Assembly (NCBI RefSeq): GCF_018304945.1
Contig: NZ_JAGQEE010000007.1
Span: 62,001-126,000, forward strand
Length of the DNA stretch: 64,000 nt
Direction: 5' to 3'
Source: Collimonas humicola
GTDB taxonomy: Bacteria; Pseudomonadota; Gammaproteobacteria; Burkholderiales; Burkholderiaceae_D
Positions 24,513 through 34,376 of this stretch are shown here, piece after piece (within the stretch, counting starts at the first letter, position 1; each line of letters opens with the position of its first letter). The notes under the pieces were generated by a model. It was not told the origin of the DNA and did no database searches. It saw only the letters and a program-made list of their open reading frames with translations. Both the position numbers and the translations under genes were made by a program.

Positions 24513-25982
24513 CTATTTCTCGTTGTAGGGTAAGGGCGGCCGCTCCGCAGCCGGTGGGCTGGCGGCGGCTATTTTCATGTCGCCGCCGAGCGCCTGATAC
24601 AGCTTGACCTGGCTGTTGAGCAGGTTGAGATTGTTGTCCGCCATGGCAATCTCAGCGGAGCGCAAGGTTTCCTGTGCGTCGAGCCAGATCTTCAGCGCCA
24701 CCGAACCGGCGCGGTAGCGCTCCTGGTACAGGCTTTCGACGTGCCGGGCCGCCGCCAGCGACTGTGCCAGCTTGAGGCCTTGGGCCTGGAACTGGCTGCG
24801 TGCGGACAGCGCGATTTCGACGTCGCGCAAGGCCTTGTAGAAAGTCTGGCGGAAGTCGACCGAGGCCTTTTCATAATCGATCTTGGAGACGGCGATGTTC
24901 AGCTGCATCTGGTTCCACTGCAGGAATGGAAAAGTCAGGCTGGAGGCCAGCGTGCCTACCGGGTTCTGCAGCAGGTTTTGCAGGCTGGTGCTGGCGCTGC
25001 CGAGGCTGCCGGTCAGGCTGAAGGTCGGGTAGTAGCTGGTGCGAATGGCGTCGGCGCTGGACAGCGTCTTGCGCAGGCGCAGTTCCGCCGCGCGCAAATC
25101 CGGGCGCCGCGCCAGCAGCTCGGCAGGCAGGCCGGCGTCGACAGCCGGCAGGGTCTCGGCGGCCAGCCGGTAATGTTCGCTGCCCTCGGTTTCCGGCGGG
25201 CCGTCGAACAGGATCGCCAGCGCGCTGCGGGTTTCAACCATGTCTTGCAGCAGCTGCGTATGGCCGGCCTGCTGCGACGCCAGCGAGCGTTCGGCTTCCA
25301 GCACTTCCAGGGAGGACACGGCGCCGGCGTCGTATTGCACGCGCACCAGCTGCAGGATCCTGGCGACATAGGCGATGCTTTGCTCGCTAAGGGCGATGCG
25401 CTGCTGCAGGTTGGCGATTTTCCAGTAGAGACCGGCAGTGGTGCCGATCAACGACAAGGCCGCGCTGTCGCGGTCTTCCGCCGTCGCCAGCGCCTCCCAT
25501 TGGGCGGCGTCGCGCTGGCTGGCCAGTTTTCCCCACAGGTCGACTTCATAGGCGACGCTTGCGCTCAGCGACTGGCTGCGGCTGCTGGCCGGCGCACCGG
25601 AAAGGCCTGGCGGATTATTGGATGAACCACCCAGGTTGCGGCTGTTGCTGGTGCTCAGGCCTAGCGAGACGGTTGGATTGGTGGCGGCGAGGCCGGCTTG
25701 CAGCTGCGCCCGCCGTACGAGGATGGCAGCCGCAGCCAGGTCGTTGTTGCGCGCCAGCGCCAGCTCGATCAGCTGATCCAGCTGCGGATCGTTGAAGTTG
25801 CGCCACCAGCGGTCGCGCTGGGTAGCGGCGCCGGCAGTCGGGATCGGCTGGTTCTGCCAGGCGGTCGGCATGCTGAGCGCTTGCGGCTGGTAGGGTGTGT
25901 GCAAGCTGCCGCAGCCAGCCAGCAGGCTGATGGCGGCAACGCCGAGAGTCATCTTGAAATTGCGCATGGGGATAGGTTTCAT
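24513..25982 (-). CDS. Outer-membrane efflux lipoprotein (NodT/TolC-like factor)
   Basis: This 489-residue outer-membrane factor of an efflux system has lipobox SLLAGC within the first 25 residues, giving a lipidated N-terminus. Two OEP repeats follow with the usual RRA(Q)[42 protein letters not shown] and [14 protein letters not shown] segments. The start at 25982 overlaps the macB stop (ATGA), so it is translationally coupled; an ATG at 25967 is in frame. It forms the outer-membrane channel for the MacAB-like pair upstream. It ends 19 bases from the convergent binding-protein gene, where a short hairpin (24493-24514) may terminate both. Confidence 0.92.
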   Translation of the reverse strand: MKPIPMRNFKMTLGVAAISLLAGCGSLHTPYQPQALSMPTAWQNQPIPTAGAATQRDRWWRNFNDPQLDQLIELALARNNDLAAAAILVRRAQLQAGLAATNPTVSLGLSTSNSRNLGGSSNNPPGLSGAPASSRSQSLSASVAYEVDLWGKLASQRDAAQWEALATAEDRDSAALSLIGTTAGLYWKIANLQQRIALSEQSIAYVARILQLVRVQYDAGAVSSLEVLEAERSLASQQAGHTQLLQDMVETRSALAILFDGPPETEGSEHYRLAAETLPAVDAGLPAELLARRPDLRAAELRLRKTLSSADAIRTSYYPTFSLTGSLGSASTSLQNLLQNPVGTLASSLTFPFLQWNQMQLNIAVSKIDYEKASVDFRQTFYKALRDVEIALSARSQFQAQGLKLAQSLAAARHVESLYQERYRAGSVALKIWLDAQETLRSAEIAMADNNLNLLNSQVKLYQALGGDMKIAAASPPAAERPPLPYNEK

Positions 25983-27964
25983 TCTCGTGCCAAGGCCTCG
26001 ACCGGATCCAGGCGGGCCGCGTTGCGGGCGGGCAGAAATCCGAAGATGATGCCGATCAGGGTGGAGCAGGTGCAGGCGACCACGATCGAGGTGAGCGAAT
26101 AATGCATCTGGAAACTGCCGCCGAAACTGGCGAACAGCACGCCGATGCCGAGCGCCAGGCCGATGCCGAGCACGCCGCCCAGCAGGCACACCAGCACCGC
26201 TTCGATCAGGAACTGCCGCATGATGTCGCCCTGGCGCGCGCCGACCGCCATGCGCACGCCGATTTCCTGGATCCGTTCGGTGACCGAGACCAGCATGATG
26301 TTCATCACGCCGATGCCGCCGACCGCCAGCGAGATCAGCGCGATCATCGACACCAGCAGGGTCATGGTGCGGGTGGTCGATTCGATCGTCTTGCGGATGC
26401 TGTCGCTGTTCAGGATGTAGAAATCCTTGCTGCCGTGGCGCTGGGTGAGCAGTTTGACGATGCTCTGCTCGGCAGCGGCAGGCGAGGCGGCATCGTTGAT
26501 GCGCACCGCGATCGACTGCAGGGAAGACTGGCCGACGATGCGCTTCTGTGCAGTGGTGTAGGGCACCCACAAGGTCAGGCTGCTGCCGCCGCCGCTAAAG
26601 GAGCTTTTTTCCTTCTTGGCGACGCCGATGATGCGGCTCGGGACATTTCCCAGCATCAGCACCTGTCCGACAGGATCGCCGCCGCTGCCGAACAGTTTCT
26701 GGCGCGTGTTGTGGTCGATCACCACTTCCTGCAGCTGATGGCGGATGCTGTCCGGCGTAAAGGATCTCCCTTCCGCCATCTCGATCCCGTACACGCGGAA
26801 ATGCTGGTCGCCGACGCCTTGCAGCGAGGCGCTCACCGAGATGTTCCGGTAGCGCACCGTGGCCGCCGTGGTGACGCCGGGCGTGGCGCTGTCGGCATAC
26901 GGCTGCTGGGCCAGCACATCGGCATCGGCCGACACCAGGGTGCGCAGCGCGGAGGCCTTTTCGTCGCCCCAGTCCTTGCCGGGATAGATCGTGATGTTGT
27001 TGGTGCCGAGGAAGCTGATGTCCTTCAGGATCTGGCGGCGCGAGCCTTCGCCCAGCGCCACCACCGACACCACCGAGGCGATGCCGATGATGATCCCCAG
27101 CATGGTGAGGAAGCTGCGCAGCCGGTGCGAACGCATGGCCAGCAAAGCCATGCGGCAGGCTTCGACCAGGCTGGCGCCGGTGGCGCGCCAGGACGACTCC
27201 TGCTGCAGGCCGATCTGCGGCCGGCTGACGTTTGCTGCGGCAGCCGGCGCTGGAGCTGACACGATGCTGCCGCCGCTTTTGCTAGGACGGTCGGCGATGA
27301 TTTCGCCGTCGCTGATCTCGATGATGCGTTGCGCATATTCGGCCACGTGCATGTCGTGCGTGACGATGATCACGGTATGGCCTTCGGCATGCAGTTCCTG
27401 CAGGATCTTGATGACTTCCTGGCCGCTGTGGCTGTCGAGGGCGCCGGTCGGTTCGTCCGCCAGTATCACCTGACCGCCGTTCATCAGCGAGCGGGCGATG
27501 CTGACGCGCTGCTGCTGGCCGCCGGACAGCTGGCTGGGCCGGTGGTGGCTGCGGTTGGCCAGGCCCAGGCGCGCCAGCAGCTCATGTGCACGCTGCCTGC
27601 GCGCCGCCGCCGGCTTGCCGGCATAGATCGCCGGGATTTCGACATTGCTCGCGGCATCCAGGTCCGGCAGCAGATGATAGCGCTGGAAGATGAAGCCGAA
27701 ATGCTCGCGCCGCAGCTGCGCCAGCGCATCCGGCTGCATCTCGCCGGTAGCCTGGCCGGCGACGTGGTAGCTGCCGCTGCTGGGCCGGTCGAGGCAGCCG
27801 AGGATATTCATCAGCGTCGACTTGCCAGAACCGGATGGGCCGACCAGCGCCACCATTTCGCCGGCGGCGATCTTCAGGTTGATATTGTTGAGGACGGTGA
27901 CGGTTTCTTCGCCGGATGGAAAGCGCCGGTACAGTCCGCTCAGTTCTAGCAGTGCGGGTTCCAT
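25979..27964 (-). CDS. macB: MacB-type ABC efflux ATPase/permease
   Basis: This 661-residue fused protein has an N-terminal ABC ATPase (Walker [11 protein letters not shown] with Lys49; signature [14 protein letters not shown]; Walker [14 protein letters not shown]) and a C-terminal membrane part. The membrane part has one segment near 275, a large periplasmic MacB-PCD domain, and three FtsX-type membrane segments near the end. It is a mechanotransmission exporter that works with MacA and an outer-membrane channel to expel macrolides, peptides, lipopeptides or siderophores. It starts 2 bases after macA stops. The substrate is not deducible. Confidence 0.95.
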   Translation of the reverse strand: MEPALLELSGLYRRFPSGEETVTVLNNINLKIAAGEMVALVGPSGSGKSTLMNILGCLDRPSSGSYHVAGQATGEMQPDALAQLRREHFGFIFQRYHLLPDLDAASNVEIPAIYAGKPAAARRQRAHELLARLGLANRSHHRPSQLSGGQQQRVSIARSLMNGGQVILADEPTGALDSHSGQEVIKILQELHAEGHTVIIVTHDMHVAEYAQRIIEISDGEIIADRPSKSGGSIVSAPAPAAAANVSRPQIGLQQESSWRATGASLVEACRMALLAMRSHRLRSFLTMLGIIIGIASVVSVVALGEGSRRQILKDISFLGTNNITIYPGKDWGDEKASALRTLVSADADVLAQQPYADSATPGVTTAATVRYRNISVSASLQGVGDQHFRVYGIEMAEGRSFTPDSIRHQLQEVVIDHNTRQKLFGSGGDPVGQVLMLGNVPSRIIGVAKKEKSSFSGGGSSLTLWVPYTTAQKRIVGQSSLQSIAVRINDAASPAAAEQSIVKLLTQRHGSKDFYILNSDSIRKTIESTTRTMTLLVSMIALISLAVGGIGVMNIMLVSVTERIQEIGVRMAVGARQGDIMRQFLIEAVLVCLLGGVLGIGLALGIGVLFASFGGSFQMHYSLTSIVVACTCSTLIGIIFGFLPARNAARLDPVEALARE

Positions 27965-27966
27965 GC

Positions 27967-29160
27967 TCAGCCCGCGATCATGGCGCTTTGTTCGGCCGCG
28001 GGGGCGCCGTCGGCTTCACCGATGACAACCTTTTCCCCGGCCTTCAGGCCATCGAGCACCTGCGCCTGGACATTGTTGATGCCGATCCGCACCTGGCGGC
28101 TATCGACTATATGCTTGCCTTCCTTTTCCCGCAGCACCTTGACCAGATAGCGTCCATCCTTGCCGCGTTCGCCCAGCGCGGTCGAGGGAATCATCAGTGC
28201 GCCCTTGGCTTCGTTCAGGACGATGGAGACCTGCGCAGTCATCGAAATGCGCAGCTTGTTGTCGGGATTGGGGACGTCGAACAGGGCGTTGTAGTACACC
28301 GGCGCTGCGGTTGCATTGGTCTTGCTTTTATCTGTGCCGTCGCTGCTGATCGAATCCGGCGCCGGATCGACGCTGCGCAAGGTGCCGTGGTAGCGGTGGT
28401 CGGGATCGCCCAGGATGGTGAAGAAGGCCGGCTGCTGCGGCTTGACGCGGATGACGTCGGCTTCCGACACCAGCGCTTTCACGGTCATGGTTTTCAGTTC
28501 GGCCAGGATGATGATGGTCGGCGCCAGTTGTGCGGAATTGACGGTTTGCCCTTCCTTGGTGACGATAGACACTACCTTGCCATCCATCGGTGCGGTGATC
28601 TTGGTGTAGCCGAGGTTCAGCATGGCGGTGCTGACAGTGATCTTGGCCTGTTCGATCTGGGCGTTGAGCGCATCGATATCGGCCAGGGTCGATTGCAGCG
28701 TGGCTTGCGCGCTTTCATAGTTCTCGCGCGAACCGGCATCGCCCGCCAGCAAGCGCTGCTGGCGCGCAAAATTCAGGCGCGCCTGCGCCAGGCTGGCCTG
28801 TTTGGAACGCAGCTGGGCGCGCACCTGGTTCAGCCCCGCCTGCGCGTTTTGCAGCGCGTTCTGCTGCGTCAGCGAATCGATCTCCGCCACCAGCTGGCCT
28901 TTCTTTACCTCCTGGCCCAGCACCACCTTCAGCGATTTCAGCTGGCCGGATACCTGGGCGCCGACATTCACCTGCTGCAAGGCTTCCAGCGAACCGCTAG
29001 CCAGCACGGTGTCCTGGATGTCGCCGGTGGTGACCGGCGCGGTGAGATATTGCGGTTCTTTGCCAGCGGAAAAGAAATGTCGGTAGAGACCGAAGGCAAT
29101 CAGTAAAAGTAGCCCTGCGGAAACAATGTAGGTCAGGGGTCTGTTTTTCAATAAACGCAT
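27967..29160 (-). CDS. macA: MacA-type periplasmic adaptor (membrane fusion protein)
   Basis: This 397-residue protein has an N-terminal membrane anchor ([18 protein letters not shown]), a biotinyl/lipoyl-like hybrid motif, a long coiled-coil hairpin (about 95-170, rich in Gln, Ala and Leu), and a beta-barrel with [10 protein letters not shown] and [26 protein letters not shown]. It bridges MacB and the outer-membrane factor. I chose the ATG at 29160 because the sequence before it is not protein-like. It is the first gene of the macA-macB-outer-membrane factor operon. Confidence 0.93.
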   Translation of the reverse strand: MRLLKNRPLTYIVSAGLLLLIAFGLYRHFFSAGKEPQYLTAPVTTGDIQDTVLASGSLEALQQVNVGAQVSGQLKSLKVVLGQEVKKGQLVAEIDSLTQQNALQNAQAGLNQVRAQLRSKQASLAQARLNFARQQRLLAGDAGSRENYESAQATLQSTLADIDALNAQIEQAKITVSTAMLNLGYTKITAPMDGKVVSIVTKEGQTVNSAQLAPTIIILAELKTMTVKALVSEADVIRVKPQQPAFFTILGDPDHRYHGTLRSVDPAPDSISSDGTDKSKTNATAAPVYYNALFDVPNPDNKLRISMTAQVSIVLNEAKGALMIPSTALGERGKDGRYLVKVLREKEGKHIVDSRQVRIGINNVQAQVLDGLKAGEKVVIGEADGAPAAEQSAMIAG

Positions 29161-29453
29161 GATGGGAGTCCACGGATTGCCGGATCGCCATGTTCTGCCA
29201 TTCACTATGCCATGATGAAATAATGAGTAGAGAAAATGACACGTGTTGGATCTTAGCATCCGGGTCCTTGCCATGGTCCGAATGCGGCTAGCGCATCGCG
29301 CATGGCTGTGCATCAGAAGCCGCGCCGGCGCATAAGTTCCCTTGCAACGAGTGCAAGCCGGCGGTTGTCAGCGCGTTTCCTTTGCCGTTACTATGGGTTC
29401 ACGCCGCGCTGGCAACGTACCGGCTTTCGCGTATCTCATTAAAGAGGATGCTT

Positions 29454-30731
29454 ATGGATCTGCTTATTCGAAATGCCTCGCTGCCGAACGGCAGGACCGG
29501 GGTCGATATTGCTATTGCCGGCGGCCGCATCAATGCAGTGGGCGTGGCGCTGGCGGTCGACGCCGCGCAGGAAATCGATGCCGGCGGCAACCTGGTGACG
29601 CCGCCGTTTGTCGATGCCCATTTCCACATGGATGCCACCCTCAGCTACGGCCTGCCGCGCGTCAACAGCTCCGGCACGCTGCTGGAGGGGATTGCGCTGT
29701 GGGGCGAACTGAAGCCCATGCTGACGCAGGAAGCGCTGGTGGCGCGCGCCATGCAGTATTGCGACTGGGCGGTGGCGCGCGGCTTGCTGGCGATCCGCTC
29801 GCATGTCGATATCTGCGACGACCGCCTGCTGGCGGTGGAGGCGCTGCTGCATGTCAAGCGCCGGGTCGCGCCTTATCTCGATTTGCAGCTGGTGGCGTTT
29901 CCGCAGGATGGCTTGCTGCGCAGTCCGAATGCGTTCGCCAACCTGAAGCGGGCCATCGCCATGGGCGTTGACGTGGTCGGCGGCATTCCGCATTTCGAGC
30001 GCACCATGGCCGAGGGCGCCGAGTCGATCAAGCTGCTGTGCGAGTTCGCCGCCGAAAAAGGGCTGCGCGTCGACATGCATTGCGACGAATCGGACGACCC
30101 CATGTCGCGCCATATCGAAACCCTGGCCTTCCATGCGCGGCGGCTGGGATTGCACGGCCTGGTGGCGGGATCGCACCTGACCTCGATGCATTCGATGGAC
30201 AACTATTACGTCAGCAAGCTGCTGCCGCTGATCCGCGAAGCGGGCGTGGCGGCGATCGCCAATCCGCTCATCAACATCACCTTGCAGGGCCGCCACGACA
30301 CTTACCCGAAACGGCGCGGCATGACCCGCGTGCCGGAAATGCTGGCAGCCGGGATCGAGGTCGCCTTCGGCCATGATTGCGTGATGGATCCCTGGTACAG
30401 CCTGGGATCGGGCGATATGCTGGAGGTGGCGCACATGGGCTTGCATGTGGCGCAGATGACCGGGCAGGAAGCGATGCACGCCTGCTTCATGGCGGTGACG
30501 GAAACGCCGGCGCGCATACTCGGCCTTGGCGGCTACGGCCTGGCGCCGGGCTGCAATGCCGACCTGGTGGTGCTGGACGCCGGCTGCACGGTGGAGGCGA
30601 TCAGGCTGCGCGCCGGCAGGCGCTATGTGATCCGGCGCGGCAAGGTGATCAGCCAGTCGCCGGCGGCGCAAGCCACCCTGAGCTTGCCGGGCCGGCCGTC
30701 GGCGCTCGATTTCCGCCTGCATTCCGCCTGA
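29454..30731 (+). CDS. codA: Cytosine deaminase-like amidohydrolase
   Basis: This 425-residue zinc/iron amidohydrolase is closely similar in motif order to E. coli CodA: AHFHMD (His56, His58), RSHVDICD, VAFPQDG, DMHCDESDD, NPLINITLQGR and GHDCVMDPWY (Asp308). The numbering is offset by five from E. coli, so all metal ligands are present. The neighbouring pocket residue, Asp314 in E. coli, is Cys309 here, which may alter the substrate (cytosine, 5-methylcytosine, isoguanine or creatinine-like rings). The ATG at 29454 has a GAGG site. No codB permease is adjacent. Confidence 0.88.
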   Translation: MDLLIRNASLPNGRTGVDIAIAGGRINAVGVALAVDAAQEIDAGGNLVTPPFVDAHFHMDATLSYGLPRVNSSGTLLEGIALWGELKPMLTQEALVARAMQYCDWAVARGLLAIRSHVDICDDRLLAVEALLHVKRRVAPYLDLQLVAFPQDGLLRSPNAFANLKRAIAMGVDVVGGIPHFERTMAEGAESIKLLCEFAAEKGLRVDMHCDESDDPMSRHIETLAFHARRLGLHGLVAGSHLTSMHSMDNYYVSKLLPLIREAGVAAIANPLINITLQGRHDTYPKRRGMTRVPEMLAAGIEVAFGHDCVMDPWYSLGSGDMLEVAHMGLHVAQMTGQEAMHACFMAVTETPARILGLGGYGLAPGCNADLVVLDAGCTVEAIRLRAGRRYVIRRGKVISQSPAAQATLSLPGRPSALDFRLHSA

Positions 30732-30760
30732 CCCGAAAACCGTCAGGCGGCCCCGGTTTG

Positions 30761-31624
30761 TCAGAAGGTTTTGGTCAGCGACAGCACCAGCGTTGTGGCC
30801 AGCGGATTGGAGACTGCCGCCACGCCGGCTGAATTCAGGACGCCGGTAGTGTAATGATCGTAGACGCCGTTCTTGCCCCAGCCCTTGGTGACCGCGCCGG
30901 TGACCGACCAGCCGCCGTCGAAGGACTTGCTCAGCGCCGCTTTGCCGTCCTGGAAGCTGTAGGCGGAAAAATTCCTTACCCGTTCGTTACCGTAATGCAG
31001 CAGCAGGCTGTAGCCGCTGCCGAGATCGAAAGTGCCGTTCAGGTCGAGATAGCCGGAGCCGCGGCTGTGCTGGCCGCTGCCTATGCCCAGCGTGGCGCTG
31101 TTGTAGCCGAAATAGTCCGGCGTGTAGGTCAGCCAGTACTTGACGTTGAACCATTTATAGGTGAGCGAGGCGACCGCTTCGCCATAGTTGTACTTGGTGC
31201 GGGCAAACGATACTTCCGCGCCCGGGTAGACGTAGTAGTAGATCTGCCCGGTGTAAGTCAGGTCGCCGGCGCTGCCGGTATAGCCGCCATACAAGTCCCA
31301 CTCGACCGAGCCGTTCTCGATGAAATGATCGCTCACGCTCGACATCCAGGTGCCGGCAAACAGGCCGCTCGGATGGGCATAGTCGACGCCGCCCTGTATC
31401 GCCGGCTTGCCCCAGGTCTGGCGGAAACCGCGCGAGACATATTGCGATGCGATCGTGACGTTGGCGGTGAACGGCGATGCCGGAGCGACGGCGGGCGCCG
31501 CAGCCGGCGCAGCAGCAGCGCCGCCGCCGTCGCTGGTCTGGGCCAGTGCAGGCAGGTGCAAGGCGCAGGCCATCAGCGCCGCCAGCCACGGAGTTATCCT
31601 GATTCTGTTGAATTTCTGAAACAT
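30761..31624 (-). CDS. TorF-family putative porin
   Basis: This 287-residue outer-membrane beta-barrel has a signal peptide (WLAALMACALHLPALA), an Ala/Pro-rich linker, the opening NVTIASQYVSRGFRQTWGKPA and alternating aromatic strands. It ends LVLSLTKTF with a C-terminal Phe. The SRG(F/I)-x-Q motif and the YAH-x-SG(L/F)-x-GTW(M/N)SS pattern mark the TIGR02001/TorF family, whose solute is unknown. A GGGAG site precedes the ATG at 31624. It converges on the cytosine deaminase gene with a 29-base gap. Confidence 0.88.
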   Translation of the reverse strand: MFQKFNRIRITPWLAALMACALHLPALAQTSDGGGAAAAPAAAPAVAPASPFTANVTIASQYVSRGFRQTWGKPAIQGGVDYAHPSGLFAGTWMSSVSDHFIENGSVEWDLYGGYTGSAGDLTYTGQIYYYVYPGAEVSFARTKYNYGEAVASLTYKWFNVKYWLTYTPDYFGYNSATLGIGSGQHSRGSGYLDLNGTFDLGSGYSLLLHYGNERVRNFSAYSFQDGKAALSKSFDGGWSVTGAVTKGWGKNGVYDHYTTGVLNSAGVAAVSNPLATTLVLSLTKTF

Positions 31625-32202
31625 GTCTGCTGCTCCCTTTGAATGCGTTTCCATTTTGACATCGACCGCATTTGATGACGATTGCCGGCGATTGCTGCAA
31701 ACAGAAAACGAGACTGCATGGATGCGGCGGCAGTCGAATCGCTGCCGTGCCGGTGCGGCAACGCGCGCCAGGTTGATGTGTGGGGCGATTACCTGCGGAT
31801 AATTATTGTCCCGGCGTCCAAACGCAACTCCCCGCAATTGCGACTAAAAATGATGGAATTGCGACATACCGCCTGCGTGCCGGCCGCCACCAGTCATGGC
31901 ACGACACGTGCTTCGTCGTTTTTGATTAAGCGCTTGTCGTAAATCGTCATTCGATCAAAGACCTTTGTCGCGACTATGTCATTAACGCTGGACGAAGTTT
32001 TCCGTGGATTTCCCGCGATCGTGACGGTCGGGCCGATGCCGCTGCTGCTTGTCTTTCCTGCTGTGCTGCACATACACTCTGCGGCAGTGGATTTCAAACA
32101 AGCGGGCAATGACCGTCAGGCTAGACCCGCACGCTAGCGATACGTTGCAGCAAGGCATTGTCCCGGCAGCAACTGATCGCATGCATTATCAGGAGACAGG
32201 TA
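31625..32202. promoter_or_regulatory. Control region upstream of the choline/betaine transporter
   Basis: This 578-base divergent gap has no convincing gene. Its clearest signal is a direct repeat of aattgcgac at 31836-31844 and 31857-31865, exactly 21 bases apart (two helical turns), the arrangement expected for an AraC-family activator dimer. Read on the other strand the unit is GTCGCAATT, the same motif found upstream of glyA and of the ChoX-like gene. An AGGAGA ribosome binding site lies at 32191-32196. Confidence 0.5.
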
Positions 32203-33393
32203 ATGAAGTCTGCAAAAGTAGTGGTCGACCGTTTGTACAAGGTCTTCGGCAACAATCCGCAACTGGCCTTGAGCATGCTCGAAAAAGGGCACTCCAAGGA
32301 CAAGATATTCGCCGAAACCGGGCAGGTGGTCGGCGTCCACAACGTTTCCTTCGAGGTGCAGGAGGGCGAGATCTTCGTCTTGATGGGGCTGTCCGGCTCC
32401 GGCAAGTCGACCCTGATCCGCCTCATCAACCGCCTGGTCGATCCGAGCGCCGGCAATGTCCTGGTGGATGGCCAGAACGTGGCGCAGATGACGAATTCGC
32501 AATTGATCAAGCTGCGCCGGCGCGACATGAGCATGGTGTTCCAGTCGTTCGCGCTGATGCCGCACCGCACCGTGCTCTCGAATGCGGCCTTCGGCCTGGA
32601 AGTGGCCGGCGCCGGGAAAAAAGAGCGCGAACGGCGCACCATGGCGGTACTGGAACAGGTCGGCCTGGCGCCGTTCGCCAACAAGCTGCCGTGCGAACTG
32701 TCGGGCGGCATGCAGCAGCGCGTCGGCCTGGCGCGGGCGCTGGCGGTCAATCCGTCGCTGATGATCATGGACGAAGCCTTCTCTGCGCTCGATCCGCTCA
32801 AGCGCAAGGAAATGCAGGACGTGTTGCTGGATCTGCAAAAGGAGCAGCGTCGCACCATCATCTTTGTTTCGCACGACCTGGAAGAAGCGCTGCGCATCGG
32901 CAGCCGCATCGCCATCATGGAAGGCGGCCGCCTGGTGCAGGTCGGCACCGCCCAGGAAATCATCGACAACCCGGCGGAAGAATATGTGCGCGCCTTCTTC
33001 GACGGCGTCGACACCAAGCGCTACCTGACCGCCGGCGACCTGATGCAAGCCAACGCCGTGCCGCTGGTGGCCTCTGCCAGCGAAGTGCATGCCAATGGCG
33101 AGCTGTACGCCAGAAGCCGCTCCGACTACGCCTTCGTGGTGGACGGCGCGCGCAAGGTGCAGGGCATCGTCGCCACCCGCCGCCATGCCGACGCCAGCGG
33201 CAATCCCCAGGCCAGCGGCATGGACCGGATCGAGGCGATCCATCACCGCAGCAGCCTGGAAGACGTGATGGACAAGCTGATAGTGAGCCGCTCGCCCTTG
33301 CCGGTGGTGGACGGCGACGGCTGCTATTGCGGCGCGATCAGCCAGGCCATGGTATTGAAAGCTTTGTCAACATCCCGAGGTTCGCATGTCTGA
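32203..33393 (+). CDS. Choline/glycine betaine ABC transporter ATPase (ProV/OpuAA family)
   Basis: This 396-residue ATPase has Walker [11 protein letters not shown], signature LSGGMQQRVGLARAL, Walker B LMIMDEAFSALDP and a C-terminal region with a pair of CBS-like motifs (TAGDLM and LPVVDGDGCYCGAIS), as in ProV and CbcV. The ATG at 32203 has AGGAGA upstream. It overlaps the permease gene by eight bases. It forms the energising subunit for uptake of choline, betaine or carnitine with the permease and one or both binding proteins in this window. Confidence 0.94.
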   Translation: MKSAKVVVDRLYKVFGNNPQLALSMLEKGHSKDKIFAETGQVVGVHNVSFEVQEGEIFVLMGLSGSGKSTLIRLINRLVDPSAGNVLVDGQNVAQMTNSQLIKLRRRDMSMVFQSFALMPHRTVLSNAAFGLEVAGAGKKERERRTMAVLEQVGLAPFANKLPCELSGGMQQRVGLARALAVNPSLMIMDEAFSALDPLKRKEMQDVLLDLQKEQRRTIIFVSHDLEEALRIGSRIAIMEGGRLVQVGTAQEIIDNPAEEYVRAFFDGVDTKRYLTAGDLMQANAVPLVASASEVHANGELYARSRSDYAFVVDGARKVQGIVATRRHADASGNPQASGMDRIEAIHHRSSLEDVMDKLIVSRSPLPVVDGDGCYCGAISQAMVLKALSTSRGSHV

Positions 33394-34282
33394 GCACCTT
33401 CCGCTGGGACGCTGGGTCGACCAGTTCGTCCATTACATCCTCGACAAGCACGGCAACAGTTTCGACAGTTTCGGCAACGCCATCAGCTGGTTTGCCGAAT
33501 CCATAGAGCACGGCTTGCAAGCATTGCCGCTGTGGCTGCTGATGGGCTTCTTCATCGCGCTGGGCGTCTGGCGCGTCGGTTTCAAGTTTGCGCTGTTCAC
33601 CGCGGTGTCGTTTTTCGTGATCTACAACACCGGTTTCTGGGACCAGACCATCGTCACCCTGGGGCTGACCATTTCCTCCACCCTGATCAGCCTGGCGCTG
33701 GGGATTCCGGTCGGCGTCTGGGCCGCCAAGAGCAAGCGGGTGGCGATGATCGTGCGGCCCATCCTCGACCTGATGCAGACCATGCCGGCCTTCGTCTACC
33801 TGATCCCGGCCGCCATGATGTTCGGCCTGGGCCGGGTGCCGGGCATTATTTCCACCGTGATTTTTGCGATGCCGCCGGCGGTGCGCCTGACCGCGCTCGG
33901 CATCCGCCAGGTCAACAATGAAATCGTCGAAGCCGGCCAGGCCTTCGGCTGCACCAGCTGGCAGCTGCTGTACAAGGTGCAGTTCCCGAACGCCTTGCCT
34001 TCCATCATGGCGGGCATCAACCAGACCATCATGATGGCCTTGTCGATGGTGATCATCGCCTCCATGGTGGGCGCCGGCGGCCTCGGCAACGATGTGCTGG
34101 CCAGCATCCAGCGGCTCGATATCGGGCTTGGTTTCGAGAGCGGCCTGAGCGTGGTGCTGCTGGCGATCGTCCTGGACCGCATTACCGAAAGTTTCGGCCG
34201 CACGCCGGAAGCCGGCAAGGTGCAGCGATTTTTCCGGCTGCGCAAATGGTTTCGCAAGAGTCCGGCGCTGGCCGCCGGCTAG
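33386..34282 (+). CDS. Choline/glycine betaine ABC transporter permease (ProW/OpuAB family)
   Basis: This 298-residue inner-membrane permease has an N-terminal soluble stretch of about 45 residues, then about six or seven membrane segments. The cytoplasmic coupling loop is typical (EAGQAFGCTSWQLLYKVQFPNALPSIMAGINQTIMMALSM is the region around the EAA motif, residues about 190-230). It starts eight bases before the ATPase stop. It is the only permease in the window and probably serves several binding proteins. Confidence 0.94.
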   Translation: MSEHLPLGRWVDQFVHYILDKHGNSFDSFGNAISWFAESIEHGLQALPLWLLMGFFIALGVWRVGFKFALFTAVSFFVIYNTGFWDQTIVTLGLTISSTLISLALGIPVGVWAAKSKRVAMIVRPILDLMQTMPAFVYLIPAAMMFGLGRVPGIISTVIFAMPPAVRLTALGIRQVNNEIVEAGQAFGCTSWQLLYKVQFPNALPSIMAGINQTIMMALSMVIIASMVGAGGLGNDVLASIQRLDIGLGFESGLSVVLLAIVLDRITESFGRTPEAGKVQRFFRLRKWFRKSPALAAG

Positions 34283-34376
34283 CAGGCCGGCAGGAGCATG
34301 CGCAACTTGAGCAAGATTGCAGCAACGTGATCCGCGCGCTGGAAGTCCAGCGCCGGTAGCCAAAGATGGAGGCAGG

